Shown: positions 24,219-33,808, numbered from the stretch's first letter. The stretch: DNA of 42,531 bases from Chthoniobacter sp. (GCA_028293645.1 JAQGOK010000099.1:1-42531); one strand, 5' to 3'. Program-made: numbers and translations. The notes: a model not told the origin generated them from the letters alone.

Positions 24219-27152
24219 TCAACGCTCCTTTTCGCCTTTCAGATACGCGAGGAGATCGGCGAACTCCTGCAGGGACATCGCCGCGTCCAGACCGGGCGGC
24301 ATGAGGGAGCCGGGCGTGGCAGTGAGCGCCACCAGATCGCTGCGCAGCACGGTGGTTTCCTGGCCGAGCGGCATGCGCATCGTGACGCTGGTGGACGTCT
24401 CGCTCGAGAGCACGCCAGCCAAGGTGCGGCCGTCCCTGGTCTCCGCGAGGTAGGGCGTGAATGCAGGCGCGACTTCGGCTTCCGGAGCGACGATGTGGAA
24501 GAGCACGTTTTCTTTGGGTTGATTGCGGATGTCGAAAAGGTCGGGGCCTACCGCATGACCCTCGCGATCGAGGCGATGGCAGCTCGCACAGAGCTTCCGG
24601 AAAATTTCGTGTCCATGTGGCGCGTTGCCCGGCAGCGCGAGTGCAGCCTTCGCGTCCGCGAGCGCCTTTTGCCGGTCCACGGGAGCGGCCGGGAAGAGCC
24701 TGGCCCCGCGCTCACGGATTGCCGGGTCCTTGCTCTTCAGAAACAGATCGCGTTGTGCGGGGCTCAAGACATTGGCGGGCACGTCTCCACGCTCAATGGC
24801 AGAGAGGATCCCGGCGCGATGCGCAGGCCGGGAGGCGAGCGATTGGAGGGATGCCGCACGTTTTGCGGGCGTCCACTCCTTCCACTGCCTCAGGAGCGCT
24901 TCAGCGATGTCCGGCGCGTCAAAAGCCGCGAGGGCTCGCGCCGCGCTCGCGTGAAGCTCATCGGCGCGCGGCTCGTGGATGAGGGCCAGCAGCGGCTCGC
25001 GCGCGAGTTCAAAGGGCGAGCGTTCCATCAGCTCGATGGCGTAATTCAGCGACTGCCATTCGCCGCGCTCAAAAGGCACGCTCGGAAGTCTCCCTGCGCT
25101 CGAATTGCCACGTGCCCGGTTGATCGTGTCCATGATCAGCCCGGCGGCGATGCGGAAGGGATTTCCACCGTCCGGCGAATCCACGATTCCGTTCACCTCC
25201 TCCATCGTCCACCGCCGCTGTGTTCCATTCGCAAACCCAGCCAGCAGCGCGAACGCATCGTCTCCCGGCCTGTTCCAATCCCCGAACAACACCGAAAATG
25301 TTTTTGCCTCCCCGGCCCTGCCAATCACACCGCCTGCTTCGTAATAGAACTCGGGCAAGGAAGGGGAGATCGAGCGAGCCTGCATCGCTCGCACGACTGC
25401 GAGGGTACGGCCCTCGGCCGAGCTGAGTACGGCCGCCGTGATCCAACGGTCGCGACGAGCCGACGAGGCGATGCTGGCCAGTGCGTTGACGGCTTCCTCC
25501 CCCGGCACGTTTCCGAGCGCGAGCGCAAACTCGAACCGCTCCCGATCGCTCGATTGAGCGCGCCGTTCTTCCGTGATCAGAATCAAGCGCGTCAAAATCG
25601 CCGGACGACCTTTTGCGAACGCGAGCGCCGCCGCGCGCACCTCGCTTGCTGGGTCGCGCAGAGCCTTCTCGACATCCGCATCGTAGAGTGCGCCTGAGAT
25701 CGCCAGTCCCTGAAGGAGGGCAACGCGGCCTTTCGGCTCGTTTGTCTCCAGCCAGAATCCCCGCAAGGCTGCCGCACGATCCACGCGCGGTTCCTCCGCC
25801 AGCACGCGGAGCGCGGTGTCTCGCTCCCAGCCGGACCCGCTTGCGAGCTGCGCCGCGAGTTCCCGGTCATCATCAAAGACGTTGCGCCGCGGCGGTCGCG
25901 AAGGCGCGTTCTTCGCGCGGATGCGCCAAATCCGGCCGAGGTCTTTGCCACTCTCGAACTTGGTTCGTTTGCGGACCTCTTCCGGCAGGTAATCCGGATG
26001 CTCGATCACCTGCCGATACATGTCGCAGACGTAGAGCGCGCCGTCCGGTCCGCTCGCGAGGAAGACCGGACGAAACCAATCGTCACGCGACGCCAGGAAC
26101 TCGCGACCTTCGATCAGCGGCTCCGCGGAGAAGGTTGCGCCCTTCGGCACCAGCCGATCGACGTGCACGAGATTGCCGGTCGGATCACAGGAAAACGCCG
26201 CGCCGTTAAAAGGTGCCGGCAGCGCACCGCCGCGCCAGATCGTCACCGCGCACGCCGCGCTGAATGTGCCCGCGTGTGAGTCGGCCGTGGTGACATTCGC
26301 GCTGATCGGGTAGAGCCGCGCCGCCCCGCCGGTGCTGCGCATGAGGCGATTCGGGATCAGCTCCGGGCAATCCTGCACCGTCTCGGAAAACGCGAGATGC
26401 GGGTTGCGCCGCAGATCGCGCGACGAAAGGACCACGTGCTGCACCTGCACGCGGTTCATGCAAATGAAGCGCCGGCCGAAGTCGTCGAAACTGTGCCCGT
26501 ATTGGCTTCGGCCATCCACGGCTTCGAAGCGGCCCGTGTGCGGCTCGAACCGCAGATCAGTCTTTAGATCGAGCGCGCCGAATTCCGGGTGTGCGGGGTT
26601 CGTGATGCGGCCACCCGAGAGTCCGCTCGCCAGCCAGATCCAGCCGTCCGGTCCGAGCATCGGCGCGTTCACGCGGAGCTGCGTGCTGCCTTTCGTGTCG
26701 AAGCCGGTGAGCACCACCTGTCGCTCGTCCGCGCGACCATCGCCGTCGGTGTCTTTGAGGAAGAGGAGGTCCGGCGCGCAGGTGACAAACAACCCGCCGC
26801 GCCACGGCATCACGCCATTCGGAAACGTCAGCCCATCGGCAAAAACGGTGCGCCGATCCATGCGGCCATCGCCGTTCTCGTCCTCCAGCATCGCGATGAT
26901 TCCAACCGATGGCTCGCCGGGTTTCGGGCCGATCGGATAACCGCGGTTTTCCGCAACAAAGAGGCGGCCGCGTTCATCGAAACTCATCGCGCAAGGCGAC
27001 GCGGTGAGCGGTTCCGCGGCGACGAGCTCAATCTCCAGCTCGGGAGCGAGCTCGAACGATTTCAGCGCATCCGCGGGCGGAAGCGGCGAGTCCTGTGCCG
27101 ATACACTGAGCGCGATTCCAAGCGTCGCGATCGCAATCCGGGAGGCGATCAT
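24219..27152 (-). CDS. PVC-type dehydrogenase / HEAT / cytochrome c protein (copy 1)
   Basis: A 977-residue secreted protein; start at ATG 27152 gives a signal peptide ending S-V-S-A-Q. An N-terminal soluble-dehydrogenase-like beta-propeller (about 20-430) contains Ca-binding-type loops D-E-N-G-D-G-R and D-T-D-G-D-G-R, and ends with the family signature L-Y-V-C-D-M-Y-R-Q-V-I-E-H-P. HEAT-like helical repeats follow (about 450-820). The C-terminal cytochrome c domain has heme-binding C855-A-S-C-H859, then a PVC-specific domain to the end. The redox substrate is unknown; sugars or alcohols are inferred from related propellers. Its ATG overlaps the ceramidase stop (ATGA, 27149-27152), showing a tight functional link. 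Confidence 0.9.
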   Translation of the reverse strand: MIASRIAIATLGIALSVSAQDSPLPPADALKSFELAPELEIELVAAEPLTASPCAMSFDERGRLFVAENRGYPIGPKPGEPSVGIIAMLEDENGDGRMDRRTVFADGLTFPNGVMPWRGGLFVTCAPDLLFLKDTDGDGRADERQVVLTGFDTKGSTQLRVNAPMLGPDGWIWLASGLSGGRITNPAHPEFGALDLKTDLRFEPHTGRFEAVDGRSQYGHSFDDFGRRFICMNRVQVQHVVLSSRDLRRNPHLAFSETVQDCPELIPNRLMRSTGGAARLYPISANVTTADSHAGTFSAACAVTIWRGGALPAPFNGAAFSCDPTGNLVHVDRLVPKGATFSAEPLIEGREFLASRDDWFRPVFLASGPDGALYVCDMYRQVIEHPDYLPEEVRKRTKFESGKDLGRIWRIRAKNAPSRPPRRNVFDDDRELAAQLASGSGWERDTALRVLAEEPRVDRAAALRGFWLETNEPKGRVALLQGLAISGALYDADVEKALRDPASEVRAAALAFAKGRPAILTRLILITEERRAQSSDRERFEFALALGNVPGEEAVNALASIASSARRDRWITAAVLSSAEGRTLAVVRAMQARSISPSLPEFYYEAGGVIGRAGEAKTFSVLFGDWNRPGDDAFALLAGFANGTQRRWTMEEVNGIVDSPDGGNPFRIAAGLIMDTINRARGNSSAGRLPSVPFERGEWQSLNYAIELMERSPFELAREPLLALIHEPRADELHASAARALAAFDAPDIAEALLRQWKEWTPAKRAASLQSLASRPAHRAGILSAIERGDVPANVLSPAQRDLFLKSKDPAIRERGARLFPAAPVDRQKALADAKAALALPGNAPHGHEIFRKLCASCHRLDREGHAVGPDLFDIRNQPKENVLFHIVAPEAEVAPAFTPYLAETRDGRTLAGVLSSETSTSVTMRMPLGQETTVLRSDLVALTATPGSLMPPGLDAAMSLQEFADLLAYLKGEKER

Positions 27153-28549
27153 GGAGCCCGCGACGTGCGCAATTCCCGCAGGAGTTCCAGTGCTGCTTCG
27201 ATCAACAACTCGCCCGAACCCTCGCCACACCGCGCGCTCACCACTTCGTAGTTCCCCTCCCCGTACGCAGCGCGGTTCGGAATGTAGCCGATCGATCCAT
27301 TCGCCAGCTCGGCAATGAACGTGTTTTTGAAGGGCGACGCTTTCTTAAGGGCGAGGCCGAGTTCGACGAAGATCTCGCCTGGAAGCGCCACGATCGCGAG
27401 CTCGTCGCTCAATGCGATCGCCTGCACTTCGGCTTCGAGCGGTTTGCCCTCACGCGCGAGCGTGTCGAGGATGCTCACCGCTTTCGCCTTGGCGACGGTG
27501 CCGAGCTTCGGATCCTTCATCTGGGCACCGAGCGTGCGCGCTTCTGCCGCGTCAAGTTCGCTGAAGCGCGGCAAGGGCAGCGTGACCATCCGTGATCGAC
27601 TGTGCGGCGCGTAGGTGACAAGCGGTTTCAGTTCCGGCCAAGTCTTCATCACTGCGGCTGCGAGCACCGTCCCGATGCGATCCGCTTCGCGCCGACTCTT
27701 TTGCGGATCGGCCCACCAGATGTTGCGGTGGTTGATGTTCCCGCAGCACCCGTTCGCAAAGAGCGTCACCATCTCCGCGCCTTTGAAGTCCGCGAGCCGG
27801 GCGGCGAGACATCCGGGATAATCGGCCGAGATCGAACTGCCGCCGACCACGTCCGGGTGCAACGCGAAGTTCACATAGGTGGCGAGCGGCACGGGCGCTT
27901 TGGCGTTCGTCTCGAAATAGAGGATGCCGACCTCGGGATCGATCGGTCCCGCGGGCGCGACCACGTTCGGACTGAACTTCGCCGGATTCCAGGAAACGGT
28001 TCCATCGTTCATCCAAAAGCGCCGATTGAAGCTCAACGTCTCCTCGCGACCGACTGCTGTGGAGGCGCGAGCTGCACCAAGCCTGGCGTTTGCATCCGAG
28101 ACGGCGCGGGCGATCAACTCCGGCAACCTCTCAGAATAGTGGAGCGCGGCGGGTGTCGAGGCGCCGGAGATTTCATCCAGACCCGAGCGACGATTCAAAA
28201 CGGGCCCGGTGTGTGAGTGCGTGGCGGAGATCATCACGCGCTCCGGCGCGATCCCGGTTTCTTTGGCGATGAGCTCGCGCGCTTCGACCGCTACGGGCCG
28301 CGTGACGGTGATCAGGTCCAGGCCGACGAACGCCGCCTTCTCGCCGTCCTGTTCGACCACGATCGCTTTCGCAAAAAGATCATCGAGCACGCCCTCGGCT
28401 GCGCGGAAATGGTAGTAGCCGGCCATCGGCGTGCCGGGCGGAGGCGTGATCACCACGGCCGCCGCGCCGACCTTGAATTCGCCGGCCCTGGCGGACCATG
28501 CGACGAGAAGGAGTGATGCGATTCGCAGGAAGTGGGGGAGAGCTTTCAT
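27149..28549 (-). CDS. Neutral ceramidase N-terminal-domain protein, secreted
   Basis: A 466-residue protein starting at ATG 28549 with a signal peptide (LRIASLLLVAWSARA). It matches the neutral/alkaline ceramidase N-terminal domain: V-V-I-T-P-P-P-G-T-P-M-A-G-Y near residue 32, the zinc motif A-T-H111-S-H113-T-G-P, and F-A-L-H-P-D-V-V-G-G with a further His. N-G-C-C-G-N-I-N-H also fits. Many bacterial proteins with only this domain are of unknown substrate, so hydrolysis of an amide or ester lipid is a guess. It is translationally coupled to the PVC-cytochrome gene by ATGA. Longer in-frame starts up to 28918 lack a signal peptide. Confidence 0.85.
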   Translation of the reverse strand: MKALPHFLRIASLLLVAWSARAGEFKVGAAAVVITPPPGTPMAGYYHFRAAEGVLDDLFAKAIVVEQDGEKAAFVGLDLITVTRPVAVEARELIAKETGIAPERVMISATHSHTGPVLNRRSGLDEISGASTPAALHYSERLPELIARAVSDANARLGAARASTAVGREETLSFNRRFWMNDGTVSWNPAKFSPNVVAPAGPIDPEVGILYFETNAKAPVPLATYVNFALHPDVVGGSSISADYPGCLAARLADFKGAEMVTLFANGCCGNINHRNIWWADPQKSRREADRIGTVLAAAVMKTWPELKPLVTYAPHSRSRMVTLPLPRFSELDAAEARTLGAQMKDPKLGTVAKAKAVSILDTLAREGKPLEAEVQAIALSDELAIVALPGEIFVELGLALKKASPFKNTFIAELANGSIGYIPNRAAYGEGNYEVVSARCGEGSGELLIEAALELLRELRTSRAP

Positions 28550-28666
28550 GCGGCGCCATTGAACGCTGCGCGTGCGTTGCGAACCAGCCTTCAGACGGGG
28601 TTTCATCCACTCGTCGTCCGGCCCGCAGACACCCCCGGCTGCGAAGCACAGCTCCGCTGCCCAGTG

Positions 28667-28691
28667 CGTTCCCAAGCGAAACTTGGGAACG
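28667..28691. repeat. Short palindromic element
   Basis: A perfect 10-base inverted repeat (28667-28676 with 28682-28691, CGTTCCCAAG / CTTGGGAACG) has a 5-base loop. It lies in the 181-base gap between the second PVC-cytochrome gene and the ceramidase gene. No T-run follows, so it is not a typical terminator. It resembles intergenic palindromes that are dispersed in many bacterial genomes. Confidence 0.6.
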
Positions 28692-28730
28692 AGGCAGCGC
28701 GGGCTCTCGAGCGTCGGGCCAGAGCGAGCT

Positions 28731-31700
28731 TCACGGATCGTCGTCCCGTGTCCGCCGACTATTGGGCGCCAGGAAGTGGAGCAGATCGGCCATTCCTTGC
28801 TCGTCCAGGCCCGCATCCAAACCCTCCGGCATGGGCGACCTCCCGGTGGTCTGAAGTCTGAGAATCCTGGCGCGCGGGATTGTTTGCTCGCGACCCGCCG
28901 GCTCGACGAAGCGGACACTTTCCGGCGTCTCGCTGATGACGATCCCGCTCATCGTGACCCCGTCGGTCAGCTCGGCGAGATATGCAGCAAACTGCGGTGC
29001 AACCTCCCGATCGGGATCGACAATGTGCGTGAGGAGCTTGGCTTTGCCGCCCGCGACGATGCTCTCGAGATCGGGTCCGAACGCATGGCCTTCGCCGCGG
29101 AATTTATGGCACGTCGCGCAGCGTTGCTGAAAGAGCACGCGTCCTTTCCCGGCATCGCCCGCGAGTTCTGTGGCCGGCGCAAAGCGGCGTAGCTTGTCGT
29201 CTCGGTGCTCCACGGCTGGCTTTGGCAGGAGCTTCGCCGCCAATGTGGCGACTTCCCGGTTCTTGGACTCCCGCAGACGCACTGCCTCGGTCGGGGGTAT
29301 GTCAGCGGCGGCGACCGCACCGGCTTCCGCCGCGCGGAGCAGCGCGAGTGCTCGCACCGGTGAACCGGAAAGGAAACGCACGGCCGCGGCGCGCACCGGC
29401 TCGGAGAGTTCAGGCCAGCGTTGCAAGAGCACGGGTTCCACTTTTGAAAAGGAAGCAAGCGCGGCGAAGATGGTCGTGGCCAAAGCTTCCGGGCACTCGG
29501 GATCCAGCGCGGAGATCAACGCGTCGCGCGATAGCTCACTCGGATCAAAACCGAGAAGACGTGCCTCCCGAGCGCGCGTCTGGGGCGCTGCGCCAGCATT
29601 CCGCACCTCTACCCTTGCCTTGGCGAATGCCTCCTCGAGCATGGTGGCGGTAGCGGGTTTCAAAGCGCGCAGTCCAGGGCCGAGCGCCGTCAGCACCCCC
29701 ACGTGCGGATTGTTCCAGGGACCGTACGACGCCGTGAGCGCCCACTTCGCCACCTCATCGATGCGCTCAGGCGGCGCACTCGCTCCGATGACGCTAGCCA
29801 GATCGAGGAGGAGTTGATGGCCGCCAACCCGCTCGGCCTCACCGCCGGGGGAGACGTTGGCCCAGGCGCTGCGGGAAAATCCGGGCTCCCGCGTGAACGA
29901 AGACCAGAGCGGACCTGCAAGCGCAGGCGGCGCACTGACAATCGCCGCCCGGATCCAACCGTCTCCCACGTCCTGCCCCCGCGTCATGCTGGCGAGCGCT
30001 TCCACCTGTCCGAGCTGCCGGCACTCACCGAAGGTGAAGGCGAGTTGCAGGCGCACCCGCGGCGCCCGCTCGAACTCCGCCATTGAGCAGAGCTTTGTCC
30101 AAAGTGCAGTCGGCATGCGGCCATCGCGCAACATCTGTTCGCAGAGCAGGACCGCGTGTTCGCGCACCGCTTCGTGTGCATCGTCGAGCGCAAGAACGAG
30201 CGTGCCGACCGAGAGTGCCTCCAGCCCTGCGAGCGTCCGCAACGTGTGCAGTCGTCCGAGCGGAGCGGTTGAAGTGACCAGGGACTCCTCCAGCTCCAGC
30301 ACCGCCGCGGCGTCGCGTCGTTCGCAGAGCAGCCGCGTGGCGGTGTCGCGATGCCAGCCGTTCGGATGATTCAACGTGGCGATCAGTTCGGTCGTGGTCG
30401 CGCGGCTCAGGCGCGGCGCGGGCCGCGACTCGAAGCCATCCCGCGCAATGCGCCAGATGCGTCCACGATCGCTGCCGCTCGTGAGGTCGAGGTGCTGCTT
30501 GATCTGCTCAGGAATGCTCCACGGATGCTCGATGACTTCCCGATACATGTCGCAGATGTAGAGCGAACCGTCGGGCGCGTTCGCGAAGCTGACCGGCCGA
30601 AACCAGGTGTCTCGCGATGCGACAAACTCGGAGGTTTTTTCGTCGGGCGGTCGCTCGCCAATCACGCTCACTCCATCGGGGCGGAGCCGTTTGTGATGCA
30701 CAAGATTTCCGCCCGCGTCGCCCGTGAAGGTGTCGCCAACATACTGCGCTCCGAACGCGTCGCCGCGATACACGGTCGTGCCCGTCGCACCGGTGAAATA
30801 CCCCGAGACCCGCCCGCCGCCTTCCACGATGCCGGGCACCTTTCCCGTCGTGCGCCAGCGGGTGCGCACCACCCGCCACGGCTCGTCCGGGCTAATGCGG
30901 AAGACTTCCGCGGCGCCGCCATCGGCTGCGACGCTCACCAGCGGAGAAGGCATGGCGAAGTGCGGATTGCGGGCGGCGTAGCGGCTATCGAAAACGAAGG
31001 TCCGCAGATGATCGCTGTTGTTGCAGACGAAGCGCCGGCCGTGGTCGTCGTAGCTCATTCCGTACTGCCCACCGCCCGCTTCGAAGCCGAAAGCGAACGT
31101 CCGCGGATCGAACCAGAAGTCGCGCCCGCCGAGTTCCTGCGCCGGCGAATCGGGAGTGCGCAGGCAACGAATCATGCCTCGATTTCCACCACCGGTTTGC
31201 AGGTGAATGCGGTTGTCTGGTCCCCACGCGAACGAGTTTGGCAACGCCTGCACGTTCACTTTCGGCGCGCCGGTATTGAAGCCGGTGAAGACGATCTCGC
31301 GTTTGTCGGCGCGCCCATCTCCATCCGTGTCTTGCAGGAAGAAGATGTCCGGCGCCGCGCAGACAAAGAGCCCGCCGTTCGCCCAGATCAGCGCCGTCGG
31401 CCACGGCAGATTATCGGCAAACACCGTCGCCTTTTCGCATCGTCCGTCTCCGTCGAGATCCTCGAGCAAACGCACCTGGCCGAGATGCGGCTGCACGTCG
31501 CGCTGCTCGGAATAGTCGCGCATCTCGATCGCGAACAGGCGCCCGTCTTCGTCGAAGCAGACCGCGATCGGATCGACGACGAGCGGTTCAGCGGCGACGA
31601 GTTCAAGATGAAAACCGCGCCTGATCTGAAACGTGTCGAGTGCCTGTTCGGGTGCGACGGGAGCGAAGCGCGGCAGCTCGCGCGGTTGCACTTCGGGAGG

Positions 31701-31760
31701 CGCTTCGACCGCGACCGCGATGGTCGCGGAGGCGCAAAACAGGAGCACGCGGAAACGCAT
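28731..31760 (-). CDS. PVC-type dehydrogenase / HEAT / cytochrome c protein (copy 2)
   Basis: A 1009-residue secreted protein with the same layout as copy 1. The signal peptide is MRFRVLLFCASATIAVAVEA. The propeller holds D-L-D-G-D-G-R and D-T-D-G-D-G-R-A-D-K loops and ends with S-L-Y-I-C-D-M-Y-R-E-V-I-E-H-P (about residues 30-450). HEAT-like repeats follow, with many short E-x-A-L repeats. The cytochrome c domain has C881-A-T-C-H885 with F-R-G-E-G-H-A-F-G-P-D-L after it. The two copies are only moderately similar, so they are paralogs of the same family, not a recent duplication. It is divergent from the amidohydrolase gene by 47 bases. Substrate unknown. Confidence 0.9.
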   Translation of the reverse strand: MRFRVLLFCASATIAVAVEAPPEVQPRELPRFAPVAPEQALDTFQIRRGFHLELVAAEPLVVDPIAVCFDEDGRLFAIEMRDYSEQRDVQPHLGQVRLLEDLDGDGRCEKATVFADNLPWPTALIWANGGLFVCAAPDIFFLQDTDGDGRADKREIVFTGFNTGAPKVNVQALPNSFAWGPDNRIHLQTGGGNRGMIRCLRTPDSPAQELGGRDFWFDPRTFAFGFEAGGGQYGMSYDDHGRRFVCNNSDHLRTFVFDSRYAARNPHFAMPSPLVSVAADGGAAEVFRISPDEPWRVVRTRWRTTGKVPGIVEGGGRVSGYFTGATGTTVYRGDAFGAQYVGDTFTGDAGGNLVHHKRLRPDGVSVIGERPPDEKTSEFVASRDTWFRPVSFANAPDGSLYICDMYREVIEHPWSIPEQIKQHLDLTSGSDRGRIWRIARDGFESRPAPRLSRATTTELIATLNHPNGWHRDTATRLLCERRDAAAVLELEESLVTSTAPLGRLHTLRTLAGLEALSVGTLVLALDDAHEAVREHAVLLCEQMLRDGRMPTALWTKLCSMAEFERAPRVRLQLAFTFGECRQLGQVEALASMTRGQDVGDGWIRAAIVSAPPALAGPLWSSFTREPGFSRSAWANVSPGGEAERVGGHQLLLDLASVIGASAPPERIDEVAKWALTASYGPWNNPHVGVLTALGPGLRALKPATATMLEEAFAKARVEVRNAGAAPQTRAREARLLGFDPSELSRDALISALDPECPEALATTIFAALASFSKVEPVLLQRWPELSEPVRAAAVRFLSGSPVRALALLRAAEAGAVAAADIPPTEAVRLRESKNREVATLAAKLLPKPAVEHRDDKLRRFAPATELAGDAGKGRVLFQQRCATCHKFRGEGHAFGPDLESIVAGGKAKLLTHIVDPDREVAPQFAAYLAELTDGVTMSGIVISETPESVRFVEPAGREQTIPRARILRLQTTGRSPMPEGLDAGLDEQGMADLLHFLAPNSRRTRDDDP

Positions 31761-31807
31761 CAGCGCGGAGTTTGAGTTTCGTCGCCGGCTTTGGCAAAGC
31801 TTGCCTC

Positions 31808-32746
31808 ATGTCGTTCCCCCGCGCGTGTTCCCGACGTCAATTTGTGATGACCACCAGCGCGGGGTTCCTCGCCGGAGCCTTATCTGCGCAGGAGCCGGAG
31901 CCGATCATCGACATCCATCAGCACACGCGTTACCTCGCGCGCAGCGACGAAGATTTAGCGACTCATCAAAAGGCCATGGGGGTGACGCAAACCATCCTGC
32001 TGCCCGCGGGAACGCCCGTCGCACGCCCCTCCACCCACCTCGGAAAGTCGAACGGGCTCGCCGCGCGCTGTGGCGGGAACGATTCGGTGCACGCGCTCGC
32101 CGGGAAGCAACCGGACGCATTTCTGTTCGGCGCCAATGAGGTCACCGATTTGGAGAATGCGGTCGAAGCGGTGGAGCGTTACCTCCAGCTTGGCGCGAAG
32201 CTGATCGGCGAGCAGAAGTTCAGCGTGCCCTGCGATTCGCCGGCGAGCGAAGCGATGTATTCGCTCGCGGAAAAGTATCGGGTTCCGGTGCTGCTGCACT
32301 TTCAGCACGGGATGTACAATCTCGGCATCGAGCGTTTCCATCAGGTGCTGGAGAAGTTCCCACGCGTCACTTTCATCGGCCACGCGCAAACCTTCTGGAG
32401 CAACATCGCAGCGGAACCGGGCGACCAGGCGATCATGTATCCGAAAGGTCCGGTGAAGCCTGGCGGCATCACCGATCGGCTGCTGCGCGATTACCCGAAC
32501 TTCTTTGGCGACATGTCCGCCGGCTCCGGGCTGAACGCGCTCACCCGTGACGAAGCGCATGCGCGGACCTTCCTCGATCGCCATCAGGACAAGCTGATGT
32601 TCGGCAGCGACTGCCCTGACGCCGCCGGCTCAGGAACGGAATGCACCGGATCGCAAATCCTCGGCGCGATCCGCCGCCTTGCGCCGTCCAAAGCCGTCGA
32701 GCGGAAGCTGCTTTGCGAAAACGCGCGGCGGGTCTTCCGGCTCTGA
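31808..32746 (+). CDS. Tat-exported amidohydrolase (amidohydrolase 2 family)
   Basis: A 312-residue protein starting at ATG 31808. The N-terminus has a twin-arginine signal, S-R9-R10-Q-F, followed by a hydrophobic stretch ending L-S-A-Q, so it should be exported folded with its metal. Metal-binding features of the TIM-barrel amidohydrolases follow: D35-I-H-Q-H39, L-L-H-F-Q-H-G, F-I-G-H-A-Q-T-F-W and F-G-S-D-C-P-D. Family members include decarboxylases and lactone or amide hydrolases; the substrate is unknown. It is divergent from PVC-cytochrome copy 2 and may share its regulatory region. Confidence 0.87.
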   Translation: MSFPRACSRRQFVMTTSAGFLAGALSAQEPEPIIDIHQHTRYLARSDEDLATHQKAMGVTQTILLPAGTPVARPSTHLGKSNGLAARCGGNDSVHALAGKQPDAFLFGANEVTDLENAVEAVERYLQLGAKLIGEQKFSVPCDSPASEAMYSLAEKYRVPVLLHFQHGMYNLGIERFHQVLEKFPRVTFIGHAQTFWSNIAAEPGDQAIMYPKGPVKPGGITDRLLRDYPNFFGDMSAGSGLNALTRDEAHARTFLDRHQDKLMFGSDCPDAAGSGTECTGSQILGAIRRLAPSKAVERKLLCENARRVFRL

Positions 32747-32879
32747 GAAGATCGACCGGCTGAGCGATTTGCCAGGATCGGCCGGGATGAAACACGGATG
32801 CCGAAAGGCAGTTCTTTGTCTGTGAGGATCCATGGCGAAATCCGGGACTCCTGGCATTTTCAGGGGAACCACAGGCCAT

Positions 32880-32945
32880 CTGTAGGGGGACCTGCCAGGT
32901 TCCCCAGTTTCTTGGCACCGGGGAACCCAGCGGGTTCCCCTACAG
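32880..32945. repeat. Long imperfect palindrome, MITE/REP-like
   Basis: Two 26-base arms (32880-32905 and 32920-32945) pair at 22 of 26 positions around a 14-base loop, and both outer ends read CTGTAGGGG / CCCCTACAG. A partial third copy of the GGGGAACC core lies just upstream (32862-32869). The element fills most of the gap between two convergent genes. It could fold as one large hairpin. It looks like a small non-autonomous dispersed repeat; a terminator role for either gene is possible, but there is no clear T-run. Confidence 0.65.
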
Positions 32946-32959
32946 GTGGTGGATGCGGA

Positions 32960-33715
32960 TTACCCTTCGGCAAGCGGGCCCATCGACTTCGTCGCCGCGG
33001 CGGGTGCCGGCGCATTTTCCTCCGTCGTGGTCGGCGAGAGCGCGAGCCCTTCGGCAGCCGCGAAGTCCGCCAACGCCTGATCTTCCAACGCGCGCTGCTC
33101 GGCTTCTTTCACGTGGACGCCAGTGGTGTCGAGGAAGTCGCGGGAGACCCGCGCCTTGCCGGCCGCCTTGGCGCGTTCCTCTTCCACCATGCCGTGCAGC
33201 CGGTCGAGCGTGTCGCCGGAGCCTCCGATCTTTGAGATCATGCCGCTGGCCATCTCCGCCAGCTCCGCGGTCGCCTTTTTGATCTTCAAATCGCTAAGCG
33301 CGAAACTCAGTTCCTCGATCTTCTTTTGCGCGGCTTTGATCGACACGTCACGCGCGCGGATCAGCTCTTTGTAAGTCTTCTCCGCGTCTTCGAGCTGCGT
33401 ACGGTTTTCGCCGAGCTCGCGTTGCACGGTTTGCAAACGCAATGCGTATTGCCCAGCCGCTTCGCGATTCCCGGCCCGGAGCTGCGAGCCCGCTTTGGCG
33501 CGCAGATCGCGCTCCTCGGTCTCAAGTCTTTTCACCTGCGAGATCAGGCGCTCGCACATCGCCGCGTGGGAGGCCAGGCCCTGATTATATTGGGCGATCT
33601 GCTTCCGCAGGTTCTCCTTTTCGACTTCCAGGAGCGCCTCCGGATTCCGCTTTTCCATGCCGCCGACGAAGAGTCCGAAGAAACCGCGGACGAGGTTACC
33701 GATGCGTCTAAACAT
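32960..33715 (-). CDS. PspA/IM30-family membrane-stress protein
   Basis: A 251-residue protein starting at ATG 33715, MFRRIGNLVRGFFGLFVGGM. An amphipathic N-terminal helix is followed by a long coiled coil (about 25-180) with repeats such as K-R-L-E-T-E-E-R-D-L-R, as in PspA and IM30/Vipp1. Such proteins bind and stabilise the cytoplasmic membrane from inside under stress. The C-terminal 50 residues are Glu/Ala/Pro-rich and differ from classic PspA. A GTG seven codons upstream (33736) is an alternative start. No psp-type regulator is nearby. Confidence 0.8.
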   Translation of the reverse strand: MFRRIGNLVRGFFGLFVGGMEKRNPEALLEVEKENLRKQIAQYNQGLASHAAMCERLISQVKRLETEERDLRAKAGSQLRAGNREAAGQYALRLQTVQRELGENRTQLEDAEKTYKELIRARDVSIKAAQKKIEELSFALSDLKIKKATAELAEMASGMISKIGGSGDTLDRLHGMVEEERAKAAGKARVSRDFLDTTGVHVKEAEQRALEDQALADFAAAEGLALSPTTTEENAPAPAAATKSMGPLAEG

Positions 33716-33808
33716 ATTCGTAATAGGGTTTGCCACGCGAAGGCGAAGCAGGCGGAGACTGGCAGAAACGCGCGCGCGACGCCAGTGGCGCGTCGAAATC
33801 GAGCGTCG

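Noticed and set aside
23871-25697. 608-codon plus-strand frame across the end of ggt and the PVC-cytochrome gene
   Set aside because: It spans the ends of two well-supported minus-strand genes and has no recognisable domain.
30351-31775. 474-codon plus-strand frame opposite PVC-cytochrome copy 2
   Set aside because: It mirrors the minus-strand propeller region and has shadow-like composition.
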